From NCBI GenBank assembly GCA_000320545.1, contig ADNK01001017.1, positions 1 through 64,000 of the forward strand: 64,000 nt of DNA, read 5' to 3'. Source of the stretch: Bigelowiella natans CCMP2755. Taxonomy: Eukaryota > Cercozoa > Chlorarachniophyceae. Shown here one piece after another: positions 13,030-24,954 of this stretch (position 1 is the stretch's first letter; each line of letters starts with the position of its first letter). A model generated the notes under the pieces. It worked only from the letters and a program-made list of their open reading frames with translations, had not been told where the DNA came from and did not search any database. A program made the translations under genes and the position numbers.

Positions 13030-14451
13030 ATCGTGAGGTGGTGAATAGATACTAATACAGATTCTCGTTTTATTTGCAGCAGATACATGTTTGCATAGTT
13101 GTCATATGTGCGCTATCTATTACATCATATCAATTTTATTAGCTCATATGCACACAAATACCATTCAACCATAGCATGCTAGCATGGCTGCATGCAAATG
13201 TGCGAACGAATATATATACGAAACACCACTTGCAACAGTGCATGTTGCAAAACAATCTCACCCAGCATGTACGCATGCGGATGCCACACATCGTTCTTGT
13301 TGCTGAATTGCGCACACGCGCGTGTCTCTTGCGACAGCTACGATGACACCGCCCTGTCTAGCCGTGTTTGTTGCTCATTGTTTCATGCATATGTGCGCCT
13401 ATTCACTGATGTGTAGTGCAAGTAGATGAGTGTGTAGTGTGTAATGTTGACCATTCTCGTTGTGGCCAGCAGCATTGCTGCATCGTCAGCACTAGAACTA
13501 CGCGTTCCGTGTGCATGTCTAGATGTGTCGATCTGCAGTGCATCGTGTGCGGCCAATGTGCACACCGCTGTTGCTAGGTTGACTGCATACGCACGTACGC
13601 ACGTAGGCGGAGGCTTGACACAATGGCAAAGCTAGAAAGGGCACGTTGTTGCCTGTTGTAGTGCTTGCAGCAGGAGGTATCTTGATTGCCCTAGTGCCAG
13701 CAGCGATGCGAAGGACTAGAGGAGGAGGAGACATTCTATGTGTCCACCGAGCAGAACACCGAGAAATTTCGATTTTTTTGCAAGAGAAACGTGTATGCGA
13801 CAATAATTTCATCGATGTTTAGACGTGCAAGCACACCTAGCTGTTGTCACCCACATCATATCATCATCACAACAATCAGGCGCATGCATTTATATTGACA
13901 TGGACTTTGTTTGATACGAATAATGCAAAATGGATGACAGCACAACATTCTGCAACTCCAAGCTCAAGTAGCTTCAGGCATGATCATCACACTACACACA
14001 TCCATTGTTTGACTCAACGGTCTGCATGAACGACATCATGTGATTAGCTAGCAGCCTTGTCAATCAATCCACCTCTGGATACGGCCCTTCAGAATTCACA
14101 AGGGGGAGAGGAGAACCATTTTCATGGTTAAATAATGAAGAAAAATCCGCGTTCTGATAACACATCCAAATCGCCATTGATGATATATATTTTTTCACAT
14201 CCGAAATGATGTTGATGTACCACATGATCCCTCCAGTTCCACAACAAGCTGCAATCTTTGATTCTTATCTAAAACACGACAGAATACAATATCTCGCAAT
14301 TTCAACCAACAAAGTGCAACAGAACATACATACACACATACGTATATCCTCTACAAAAATGCGTCAAAAAGATAGATATTATCACCTCAACAATGGGTGG
14401 TGTTGGGGGACTAACTGCTATTTTAATGTTCATGCTATTTCTTCTGCATCA
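13030..14451. other. Convergent intergenic spacer 1, palindrome-rich
   Basis: Lies between the stops of purM (plus) and the cyclophilin (minus). From about 13150 to 14050 the composition changes: hardly any microsatellite, many TGCA, CATG, ACGT and GCGC palindromes, the 13-mer GCATGCTAGCATG at 13174 and GCATGTCTAGATGTG at 13514. No gene recognised. See findings for the shared signature. Confidence 0.7.
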
Positions 14452-16456
14452 TCAATAGCATACTTTCCGTTTTGGCCTTCCTTGAGACGTTCCAAATGAT
14501 GATAATTTATCCAAGATCTAGTGGGTATGTGTGTGTGTGTGTGTCGTTTTTGAACGAATCTCCCTTGATTGATTGATTGATAAATGGCAACACAACAAGA
14601 GACTGCAGCAGCAGCAGTAGGCTGATAATCTCAGTAACACCGACTGATCAAACGACCTCTTCCACCACCCAACATCACATATATTATTATTATTATTATT
14701 ATCATCATATCTTCGCTCTTTGTCACATAGATTGGTGCCTACTCACTCGTCATCATCATCATCATCATCATCATCCTATTGCCCGCCACCCCTTTCTTCT
14801 TCTTCTTCTTCTTCTTCTTCTTCTTCAATATAACCTCTTCATTCAACACTCGACCAAATACAACACTTTTCCCATTTAAGGATGGCATTGATCTCTTGTA
14901 GTAGTATTGTGATAGCACCAAGCACCAACACCACCGCCACCACAACAATAACAACAACAACAACAATAAAAGAAAAGGACACAATCGAGTGGAAATCAAG
15001 AGAGAAAGATAAAGAAGAAGAGGAAGAAGATGGGAAAATATAGTAAAAGTCAGGGAAAGAACAAGATTTCTTCTCAAATAATATTCGTATAAATGATCAT
15101 ATGATGAATAAGAAACTGAGAAAGGGAAGTAACTACGGCTACTACTACTAGTAGTAGTACTAGTACTATACTCTAAGTGTAATGTAGAACTGAGATCCGT
15201 TTGTGTCTGGAATCCCTCTATTTGCCATTGCAATAACCCCTCTAATAACATACATAAAGACGACGATGCAGAAGAATATGAGCAGCACCACCCAAAACAC
15301 GGCCATTTGTTCTTTGGTTAGTCGTTCATTGTCTTTTTCATTTATTTGTTTCTTCTTTCTTTCTAATATATGGCAATTATTAACACACTATTTACATGCT
15401 CATTACGTACTACTTCTGTAGAACATGCAATATTATCATATGTACCGTTTATCATGATTTAGCTTGAAATTCTCATCTTTAAAGTGCTTCCCATAAATAC
15501 TCTCTCCACCCTTTCCGTCTGTAATTATTGTTAAATAACAGTAATAAGAAATTAATTTCAATATTTTTTAATGTGTTAACTTTCATCATGATTGGCCCTC
15601 CTATTGCTCTTTGTCCTCCTTTTCTTGTCGTTATTATGAGGTAGTAATGATAGTACCTAGTAAATCTATATCCCCTGCTTGTAATAGTTGTCCAGGGACG
15701 ATTCGGTGGAAGTAGCTTCCTTCGTAGGTCATTTCCTACCAACACAAACATATATAATACGAGGAGGAGGAGGATCAAGGAGTTGTAACTTGATGATGAT
15801 GATGATGAGTATAGGGATAATATGTGTTATTACTACCGTGTCGAAGACACGATGCTTCGTAGCTCCAAGACTTAATTGCAAGAAGTTCTCCACTGTTCGG
15901 GGAACGATTATGCCGTATAGCGCGATCTGAATGATCGTAACAACAACAACAACAACAACAACAGAGATAGTAACAATATCAATAATGTTATCAATTCATG
16001 TACGCACATTTAAGTCCTCTGTGCACGTACAAACTTCGTTTTCGGATGCATCACAAGAAGAAGAAGCAGATGCAGCAGCAGCAGAAGAAAAAGAAAAAGA
16101 AGAAGAAGAAGAAGATCAAACCACATTATGTTACATACGTTGATCGTGCCGATATACTTTTCTCCCTTCCTTCCATACTCTTCCTCCTCTTCAGCTACAA
16201 GTTGCATGCCAACAATATGGGTTATTCCTGCTGTGTCGTGGTTCTCTGAAGATGATGTATAATCATCATTTATCATCTTGTTATTGATTCATAAAGATAT
16301 AGTTATCATCCTCATCATCATCATCATCATCATCTAATCCCTCCTATATCAGATATACCTTCCTTGCCGTTGTTGCCATTATCATCATCGTCGTCTTCTA
16401 TAGGGTACTTACCGTCTAGTTAGAAAGAGCACGATGAACGTAAGAACCAACAACAT
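14452..16456 (-). CDS. Cyclophilin-type peptidyl-prolyl isomerase, probably membrane-anchored or secretory
   Basis: Proline cis-trans isomerase fold. Core exons: 15837-15926 (QIALYGIIVPRTVENFLQL minus its first residue), 15657-15735 (GSYFHRIVPGQLLQAGDIDL), 15446-15518 (GGESIYGKHFKDENFKLNHD), 15172-15241 (GVIAMANRGIPDTNGSQFYI), 14835-14894 (LNGKSVVFGRVLNEE) and 14452-14517 (FGTSQGRPKRKVCY, stop). They total 438 nt in frame. The active-site Arg (FHR) and the Gln of the QAGD segment are present. The usual Trp before LDGKHVVFG is not, and the QGGD Gly is Ala. An upstream exon, 16413-16456, begins with ATG and encodes MLLVLTFIVLFLTR, a signal peptide or anchor. Exons between it and the core, including the first beta strand, are unresolved. 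A donor-like GTATGC near the end leaves a slightly different C terminus possible. Confidence 0.88.
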
Positions 16457-16466
16457 CAACAAGACA

Positions 16467-16468
<2 letters not shown>

Positions 16469-16507
<39 letters not shown>
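16469..16507. repeat. (CT)n tract upstream of cyclophilin
   Basis: About 19 CT dinucleotides just 5' of the proposed cyclophilin start on the minus strand, in the short gap after the next gene upstream. Confidence 0.9.
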
Positions 16508-16509
<2 letters not shown>

Positions 16510-17852
16510 GAAATGAGAGTATGCAACTATAAATTGTCTGGATATCATTCTTCTCATTATTTTGTACCATTACTCTTCCTTAATGTTATGACCGTGATAG
16601 TTGTTTCTACTTCTAGTATTTACTATGGAGTGTTGAATATAATCTGCATATTCATCATCATCTTCTTCTTCTATTTCTCCGTCTCTTGGCCATCATATGA
16701 AATTGTTGTTGATGCTATTATTATTAGTGCAAGAGGAAATCAGCATTACCCAAAATATCCCTAAAGTCAAAGTGGTACCGAAGTGATGATGACGATGATG
16801 ATGATGATACACCTATTGGTAAAAGTAGTATCCTTATATATACGTATACAGATTAATACGAGTGCTGCATGCATGATAACTTATCATCATCTTTGGGAGG
16901 ATCATTACGCTACTACTACTTTGATTTTGAAGGGGAGGAACTTTAACTCCTGAGATAGAAAGAAACAGCGACAAACGATGATACGTTGTTAATCAACTAC
17001 GAAGACTTTAAGGAGGCAGTACCAGATAGGAAATATCAGTTAACTATTAGTAACAGAGTAATAACAGTAATAGCAGCAGAAGTAGGAATGCTTTATTGTT
17101 CCTAGAAATACTTGTTATGTATTTGTTAATTGACGGTTCCCTCTTACGTTTCCATCCTTGCAAGAATTCTGAGTGATTGAAGTAATGCTGTACATCTGGA
17201 TGGTCATCAGGTTTATCGACATCTGAACCTGATGTGCAACGATGCTTATCATCATCATCGTCATCATCATCATCATCATATTATGAATTGCTAGTCCATA
17301 ATGGAAAAACACCGAGTGTCATCCTAGCGTCTCTCCAGGTGCCTGTTGTTCCAATCTTTTTAATGTTTTTATCATTTCTTTTATCTTGTGATTGATCAGC
17401 TGAAGTAGCTGCCCCATTGTCCTTAGCATGAGCCTTGACGTGCTTCACCAATTGCCCTAAATGGTGGGTGGGAGGCTCATTTTCAGACAACTTGTGTCAA
17501 CAATAACAATAACAATGATTATGATAACAATGACAACAACAACAACAACAACAATAATTATAATTATAATAACAGTAAGAAAGGACAATAAATCAAAGTC
17601 GTCATCATTTGAATCGATATAATCGCATATTATCACCTTCTTGCCCTTGTTGTTCTCCTCCTTTAACTTGTTGTTCTTCATATGGCTGCTGCTGGTGGTG
17701 GTGGTGAGGATAATGATGATTGCTAAGTGATGATGATGAAGATAAAGGAGATGCCGTCGGCTGTAGAAGGTTGTTGTTGGAAGCATGATCATGATGATGA
17801 TCATTATCTAGGTATTGCATTAACTCATCTAGCTCATGCTTCCCAACCACAA

Positions 17853-17890
<38 letters not shown>

Positions 17891-17942
17891 CAGAGACCAG
17901 TATCCCTGTTGAGACTCTTCTTCTTCCTCCCGCTACTACGAT

Positions 17943-17978
<36 letters not shown>

Positions 17979-18879
17979 CGAATGTTGAAGCTTTTTTTGG
18001 TGCTAGCTTTGCTATGGTTTTCTTTGTTTTCCTTCGTTCTAACACAGCATTCTTGATAATATCACTATCTTCTTCTTTGTCCTCATCCTCATCCTCCTCA
18101 TAAGGCGATGAATCATCAAAGGAATCAGCAGCAGCGTCCTCCTCCTCCTCCTCCTCAGATTTCTCACAATCATCACATTTGGAATTGGAAAAGGCAACAT
18201 CAAATGCTGAAGAAGGTACAGCTTGGGCTAAAGACGATTGTGGATATGTGGTTACATCTTTCGAAGTTGCAAGCTGGTGATCTTCTCTAATATCGGCATG
18301 TTTTCTTCTTCTTCCCCTTTTTATCCTCGATTGCTTCCTCCTATTATTCTCCTCATCTGATGATGATGATGATGGTGGACTCCTTGATATACCCATCAAT
18401 AATTTTAAGTCTTTATTGAGAGCTTGAAGCTCTTTTTCACGGCGCTCAGAATTACCACACTCTTTATTATCGTTATCCTCCTCCTCCTCCTGCTGCTGCT
18501 TATCTGAGTTTCTTTTGCCTGTTGGTAGTGATGGAGGAATAGTACTACTACTACCATAGTTGATCGGTCTTTGCTCAAAGGATTTCTTTTTGAGATATTG
18601 TTCAAGGGTCAGACCCTGACCTTCCAATAACGTTTGTTTCCATTTCTTACGACTTCGTGGTGCACTGCCCCCTGTGCCACCCATTCCACCTCGTATTTTC
18701 TGCCATGGCAAGGGCAAGCTGTGATGATAACATCTGATGCGAGTTCGTTGCAAATGCGTTATAGTAGTAATTCTCAGACATGGAGAATAAGTTCTGGAAG
18801 AAGCAAACAGAGTGGATGTTATTGTTGCAAGTAGTAATTGTTTCGCCATCATTTCCCATCCTTGCATCGGGGCCAACAA
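16500..18879 (-). CDS. Unrecognised low-complexity protein, possibly organelle-targeted
   Basis: Exon 1 is open from 18879 to about 17645. The N terminus (MMAKQLLLATITSTLFASS, then a basic stretch) resembles an organelle presequence. A conserved-looking segment follows (RKKWKQTLLEGQGLTLEQYL), then a long disordered region with runs of Ser, Asp, Glu and Gln made by (TCA)n and (TCC)n repeats in the DNA. Likely further exons are about 17300-17490 (HHLGQLVKHVKAHAKDNG), 17148-17228 (HPDVQHYFNHSEFLQGWKR) and a microexon near 16918-16940 (VKVPPLQNQ). Joins of 17228 and 16940 to the exons before them are in frame by my reading. The 3' end, somewhere between 16500 and 16900, is not resolved. I do not recognise the family; the two non-repetitive ends are the parts worth searching with. 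Confidence 0.6.
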
Positions 18880-19492
18880 ATGATTGTGGTAGTTAGGTGA
18901 ATTGTGGGAAGTAGCTAGCAGAGTAATGGTACAATAATTTCTAGTTCGAAGTCTTCGAACTCGTGATTTTCTTCTTCATCATCATCATCCGGATGCTGCG
19001 AGCTGCTTCGCTTGTTTATTTTTCCAGCAGAATAATTAGGAACAATTGCAGTACTGGACCCTAGCTCTCATCTATCCCTTTATGTTGCTTTTCGTCCATT
19101 CGTCGCTTTCTTGATTATCCTCATCATTATCATCATCACCACATCACTTGTGTCCTATCCCCCCCCTGGTGATGACTTAGGGTTACCGTCGCCGTCATCG
19201 CTGCGATTTCGGCGATTGCTCCAAGGAGAGTGAGCGAGTGATCTCGAGGTATTGTCGTACTTGTTATTTTATGTCGCGCGATAGAAACGCACTCTGAAAC
19301 ACGAGCATATGCTAGGTTTATCCCTTGTCGTAGGTCCAAAAAACCCATGTGCATGCAGGAAAATATTGATCTCACAAACCATCACACAACGCGGGAAGCA
19401 CTTTCCGTCCAGTTGTACGAAATCGAAAACCTGAGAGGAGGAGGAGGAAGAGGAGGAGGAGGAGGAGGAGGAAGGGGGTGGAGTTAGAAGCT
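18880..19492. other. Divergent intergenic region
   Basis: Head-to-head gap of about 610 bases between the low-complexity protein gene (minus) and the DCAF15-like gene (plus). A (GGA)n purine tract at about 19435-19475 sits directly upstream of the plus-strand start. No other element recognised. Confidence 0.5.
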
Positions 19493-21040
19493 ATGCAACG
19501 TCCCAGCAAGAGAGAGAAGGCAATCGTCAAAAATAAGCGGTTTAGTGGTAACATGAACCTTGCTTCGTCACTGCTTTCTCGAGAAGTCCAAGGGGGGGGG
19601 CATCATGATCGGCCAAGAAAACGTCCTCGATTCTCTAAAGTACCTGACAGGCTACGAGTATCTCTTCCTTCTATTTTGGACCAGGATCAGAGCATTAAAA
19701 ACTCTGTAATCCTATGCTTCAGCGTTTGTGGAAATTTCCTAAGTAAGACGGATATGATGTTTGTATATGTGTTGATGTTTGGGACTACTCATGCAGCAGT
19801 TGTTTAAATCCGGTGATGATTTGCAACTCAGCTTATGTTCTCATGCATTAAATAGTCGCGTATCGACGACATGAGGGGTCATCAAGAGTCAGGTGAATGT
19901 CCCAGATAAGTGTAATGTTTGAAGTCAGAATAAAGATGGAAGTATTTACAGATATGTTCTTGAGTGGTGGCTCTTCAGTTTTCACAAACCTCTCATCAGA
20001 GTATGTTGTTACAATTCATTGGCACATAAGATAAAAATACAACCAGAAAATAACAATATTAATAATGAGAATAATGAGAATATTAATACGCAATAGTACG
20101 TTAGAACGACATGACCAGAGTGTAAGACGAAAAGAATCCAATAGATGTATGTTCTACGCCATATTGATATCGAAACTAGGTGCATGAAGTAGCTTTATTC
20201 ACAGGCCTTGAGGACTCATCATCAGACGGTACTACGCATTATTGACATGTATTGTACCTAGTGAAGCAAACTTATAGGCGAGAAAAGTGTTTGTTGCAAA
20301 TGTTAGCCGTCGTTAGTCTTCTTTTCCTCTGATAAATAAGTTGTTGCCAGTTCGAAGTGCTTTAAGTCCAGAGGGTAGTCACTTATGCATTGAGATAGCC
20401 CAGTCAGCTGATTCAGCTTCCATGGCAGTCCTCGGTTCTCACTTGTCTTTTTCAATGATCTTTATGACTCACATGCTACTACTACTACCACAACTTATAT
20501 GATCCTCCTCAATCAATGCAATGCAGGTTACTCAAGTGAAGAGAGCTCAGATGAGAGTAGGGTCAATTTACTTACATTGCTCCCAGTCCAATGCATCGTC
20601 TTGAAATCGAGGACTAGCTGCAACGGAGAGGAGAATAAGACAGAATATGTAGCATTAAACATATCTTTTGTTTCGTACAAGCCGCATGATATTCTCGGGA
20701 AGTATGCTATCCTTCAAGGAGGTCGTGTAGTCGCAGCTCATTCCATATCGTTTCATAGAGCTAAGATGATAAATTTAATAGGAGAGAATGGTGGCTACTA
20801 TATACTGCTCAATACACTTACTGGGATCCATTCTCTACACTATTCGGTTTTGGAAGGCAAGAGTAAATGCAGATGTAGTGATCGTGGACATGTGTTCAAT
20901 AACAATGATCACAATCTTGAGGAGACATTGGATGAGGATCCTACCACATCTGCGCGCTCAGCAAATAGAGTCCAGTTCTCAACAAGTAAAAAAACGACGA
21001 TTCACTACAATGAGATTATTTGTCTATTATGTATATATTA

Positions 21041-21085
<45 letters not shown>

Positions 21086-21124
21086 CCAAGAATTGGTTGA
21101 GTAAATATGTTAAGTAATGTTAAG

Positions 21125-21171
<47 letters not shown>

Positions 21172-22274
21172 TTATATTGTCTAGGTTCAACAAGAAGTTG
21201 CTTCACACATGGATTTTCGTGGCCCATGAAAGCGTTCTACTCCCTGCATTCTGCTGTAAAAATACTTAGCTTTTATAACCAACCTTCAGACGAGGGATAA
21301 TTGTTTTCTTCTTCTCTGCAGGACGCCACAAAGAATCCTATCACATTTAGATTCCATGGCCAAAACTATGCTACTACTCCTTCCGTTCGAAATTTTGATG
21401 CTGGGATCTGCTTGTTATCCAGCTCAAGCGTTGATTTAGAAAGACATTTGCTTCATCAAGTAGAATTGAATCAATATTCAAATGAAGTTGCATTTCAAAG
21501 TAATAACTCCCCCCCGCCCTTACTATCCCAACCCCTGAACAGATTCGTCAGAAATCTCAAAACCTGCCTGCTCCACAGTCTATATCAATTCACAATTATT
21601 CACTCAAGCTCGTAAGCGCTGGAACTACTGTTATTAGACAATCAGCGAGTATCCAGCAGCAGCAGCAGCAGCAGCAGTACAAGCCATCACCCCCAATGCA
21701 GCGGCGAGAAACTAGTGGTAACGACGGTGACTGGCCTGTGGAACACAAGGTCCCTCTGGCACAGCATCGGAATAATCTCCGTATTTCCTGGTAGTAAAGC
21801 GACCTCGGATTTCCACACGTGAAAAAATTGTGACACTTACTTTTTAAAAATATTTTCTTAGTGCTTTGGTTTTGGAGCTGTCTTGGAAAAAATCCCCAAA
21901 CGAAGCACCGAAGATATCGTGTCATCCTTTCCATTTAGGAATAGATTGGGTCTCACAAACTATAAAAGATCTTAAGATGCGAAAACCAGTATTTTCTGCT
22001 TTGGTCAAGAAACGGCCAGTCAGTATGAAATATTTCTTGTTTCGCGTACATGTGCAGTTATACTTAAATTTGTACGTAGGATGTGAAACGCATCTCCGTT
22101 TGTTCTCTTGTTGCCATACGGGAAAAAGTGCAAGGCTGGTATTTCCATGGAAGATCTTCAATCGATGGCACACCATTTCATTCTCTTCTTGCAACGAATG
22201 CAGCTGTATTTCGAGGAGCTTCTATGCAATACATCCGTCACCCACACCTTCCTATTGTTTTGTTGTTCAATTGA
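19493..22274 (+). CDS. DCAF15-like CUL4-DDB1 substrate receptor (N-terminal similarity)
   Basis: The ATG at 19493 follows an in-frame GTG. Exon 1 contains VPDRLRVSLPSILDQDQSI and CFSVCGNFL. Splicing at the GTAAGA near 19745 to the acceptor at 20526 gives CGNFLSYSSEESSDE. From memory, this matches the start of human DCAF15 (a Val/Leu-Ser-Leu segment, Asp-Glu, then a Gly-Phe-Ser-Cys-Gly strand and SYTSSSGDDD), a DDB1-binding substrate receptor for the CUL4 ubiquitin ligase. Exon 2 starts at 20527 and runs to between about 20865 and 20990. Later coding-looking pieces are near 21185-21235, 21322-21600, 21610-21790 (with a Gln run from CAG repeats at 21655-21678) and 22083-22274 (VQGWYFHGRSSIDGTPFHSL). 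Their joins were not resolved and the last block may be a separate frame. The C-terminal half does not resemble DCAF15 to my eye. Confidence 0.5.
21043..21169. repeat. Two (TA)n tracts
   Basis: TA runs at 21043-21081 and 21130-21169 are separated by about 48 bases, in the same intron of the DCAF15-like gene. Confidence 0.9.
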
Positions 22275-23149
22275 GTAATCGATTGATCAATAAAACAATG
22301 GACACTCAGACTTGTGGCACCATGTGTCCATGTATGGGATCATCAACATTATTCGATCCGGAATATTGCATCAAATACCACCGTGTACGCATCGGGTCGG
22401 CCATGCATTCTCGCCCAGGCGCAGCAATGGAGTTGTTGCATAAACGAACGAACGTAAAACGTTCCATGCACCATGCGATGTCTAGCTACACATGACGTCT
22501 GCTAGAGGCGGTATGGCTAGATGACATCATGCAGTAGGCGCCACCTTAGAATACATCTACTAGAACTAGAGAACATCGCAGATATCTGATATATATCTGA
22601 CTCTATATACTACGTGCATAACTAGCTAGCTATATAGCTAGATAATATTTGTCGCTGGCTGGCATGAAGGACTATAGAGGAGCGTAGCACAGCAGCAGGA
22701 AGTTATTGCATCTAAAGCTAGGCATCGCTAGATCGCCGCACACGTATACGTACTAATCTCTAGATCTAGTAATTGCAATACCTTCGATTTAGCGCCCTGT
22801 CTACACTAGTATTACTAGTACGTATAAGGTAGTTGTGCTCTACATAGGAGATCACATAGAGCTAGGCTGCGCAACTGCTACACGTACAGTACGTAGCTTT
22901 CACGTGGTGCTGGTAACATGATTTAAATGGACTACGATGCCATGCGGACGCCCTTGCTCTAGCCCGCCTACACTAGTATATGCTACACAGCAGATCTAGA
23001 TGTAGTCTAGAACCTACTCAAGCGTACGAAACACGCGTTGCATGAAGCATCCGCATGTTTAGCTAGGTGTAACAATCTAGACAATGGGATACCACATACG
23101 TGCAGACGTAGTACATGGGCACACACTTGCATAATATAACCAATGCATC

Positions 23150-23189
<40 letters not shown>

Positions 23190-23380
23190 GATGACCATTG
23201 AGAAATTATAAGCATGGACCATCTCGCGACGATACAACGTCGATCGAGACCTTAATGAGAGCAAAAATCCAAAATAGCTACATACGTATGGATGGATGTA
23301 AATCATGGCTCGGAAACTAGGGTTACGGCTGGCAATAGACCGTGCTCGCAGATACTTCTTAAGGATAAACAAAGTAGTGT
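22275..23380. other. Convergent intergenic spacer 2, palindrome-rich
   Basis: Tail-to-tail gap. From about 22480 to 23150 it is crowded with CTAG, TAGCTA, AGATCT, ACTAGT, ACGTAC and GTATAC palindromes, and microsatellites are absent except for a (TA)n tract at 23154-23187. No gene recognised. Confidence 0.7.
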
Positions 23381-23749
23381 CTACTTTCGTTTCTGAGCTT
23401 CGATCTCTTTTTGAATAGCTTGTTCTTCATCCAACTCTTTCTGGACTGCTTCGATCTGCAATTTGCCATAAGATTATCAAGAAGCGGAAATTTAATGACA
23501 ATACTGAAAATATGTGACCTCCTTCATCGCCTCATCGTTTTTCGAGACAGCACTTATGGAACGATAGTAGACAGCTGATACAAACATTATTAGGCCTGCT
23601 CCTATTGCATAATTTCCATTGGTTCTAGTTGGCCTAGAGTTTGCAACAGAGAAGGATCTGCAGTTTAGCTTCATTGGTTGCCTTCTTCTGCTGGATACTA
23701 ACTCGCTATGAAGCATGTGTTGAATCCGGGCACATCGTCTGCGGAGCAT
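23381..23749 (-). CDS. Cytochrome c oxidase assembly factor 3-like (COA3/CCDC56)
   Basis: Small mitochondrial inner-membrane protein of the COA3 type, which stabilises newly made COX1. Two exons, 23519-23749 and 23381-23455, give 101 residues in frame. The ATG at 23749 was chosen because the longer open frame begins with TTG. The N terminus is Arg-rich (MLRRRCARIQHMLHSELVSS). One membrane segment (NYAIGAGLIMFVSAVYY) is followed by RSISAVSKNDE, the position of the family's Ala-Val-x-x-Asp-Asp signature. A charged helix ends the protein (IEAVQKELDEEQAIQKEIEA). The donor is an atypical GTCACA, but the phase-0 join is the only one that keeps the charged C terminus open. Identity rests on architecture and a short motif. 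Confidence 0.65.
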
Positions 23750-24954
23750 TTTGAGGTGTGTGGTTGTTGTAATGGAAGTCAAGATCTAGTGGCAGGAGTA
23801 CGTAGGCTCCTACTACGAAATGACTCCTTCCCTTTTCCTGACGATGATGATGATTCGTATAAACAACAACAACAACAAACAACAATTTGTATGGTCAATA
23901 ATTATGATAATGATAATACTAAATCAGTTGTGCTGCTTGCTTCCTTGCTCAACAAACGAACGAACAAACAAACAAACAACAACGATTTCCTTGCCACTTG
24001 ATCTCAGAAATAGTTTGTACTTGTTCTTTTACTTTCTTCTTCCAAAACTAATCAACAACAACAACAACAACAACAACAACAAACAACAAACAACAAACAC
24101 AACAAACAACAACAATAACACTAGGAATTCCAAGATGCTAGAATTTCCCACCAGAAACTAAGCAAAAATCTCAATGATAATGTAAGTCTTACAAGATCAA
24201 AACGGTAGTCACGTGATTCAGAAGTGCATCGAGAAGGTACCGCTAATATAGCGGGAAAAAGCACACACATTTGTCCAACGGAACGATATTAGATCTACGA
24301 CCGGCAATATAGTGTTTATCTAATAAAAGTGTAACGTGATATCGGATAGGCAAATATTCGAAAAATAGCATAGAATTAATTGCCTTTGAAGATATTCCAG
24401 GTAGTGACGGTCAGTAACGGAGGGGCGGAACCACAATTCCAACCGTGTACCCGTCGGAAAGGCTTCTTTTCTAAAGCAGAAAAAATCCAACCGTGTATCT
24501 TTTCCAAAACGAAGAAAGCTTCATAAAAAAGGAAAACAGAAGGAAGGCTCCCTCCCCTAGGTTATATCGACGCTCAAGATCTGCACAGAATCTGAAGTAC
24601 CACTCTCGAAACTTAGTTTTGTTAAATCATTGGGCGGCATTATCCTGTCTCATCAGATTCATTCCGTTCTAGGTGTCGTCTCGTCAGTCGACAGGTGATT
24701 CGTGTTGTCGATAATTCACCAATGCATCCATACACTAACACTAATCATGTTCAGGGTAGAGCTCACACGAAGGGAAAATGGAAACAAGTGATGGCCGGCT
24801 GTACGGTTCATTCCGTGGTATGCCTTTCACGGAGAAGAACAAACGACGAATTCCTATCAAAAGAATAACGGTATTCTTTTCCATCTAACAATCTGCTGAG
24901 CGCACTTACAGCATTTTGGTAATTCATCTGCATTCAATCTAATTTATTTCTTTT
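23750..24954. other. Divergent intergenic region, COA3-like/GH81
   Basis: About 1.2 kb between two divergent starts. It holds (CAA)n-rich DNA at about 23865-23885 and 24055-24115. Beyond that it is ordinary sequence with few repeats, including TCCAACCGTGTA twice (24438 and 24486). Presumed promoter DNA for both genes; no specific element identified. Confidence 0.5.

Noticed and set aside
17700-18560. Plus-strand frames made of poly-Asp, poly-His or poly-Pro opposite the low-complexity gene
   Set aside because: Shadows of trinucleotide repeats in the minus-strand exon; no ordinary protein sequence around them.
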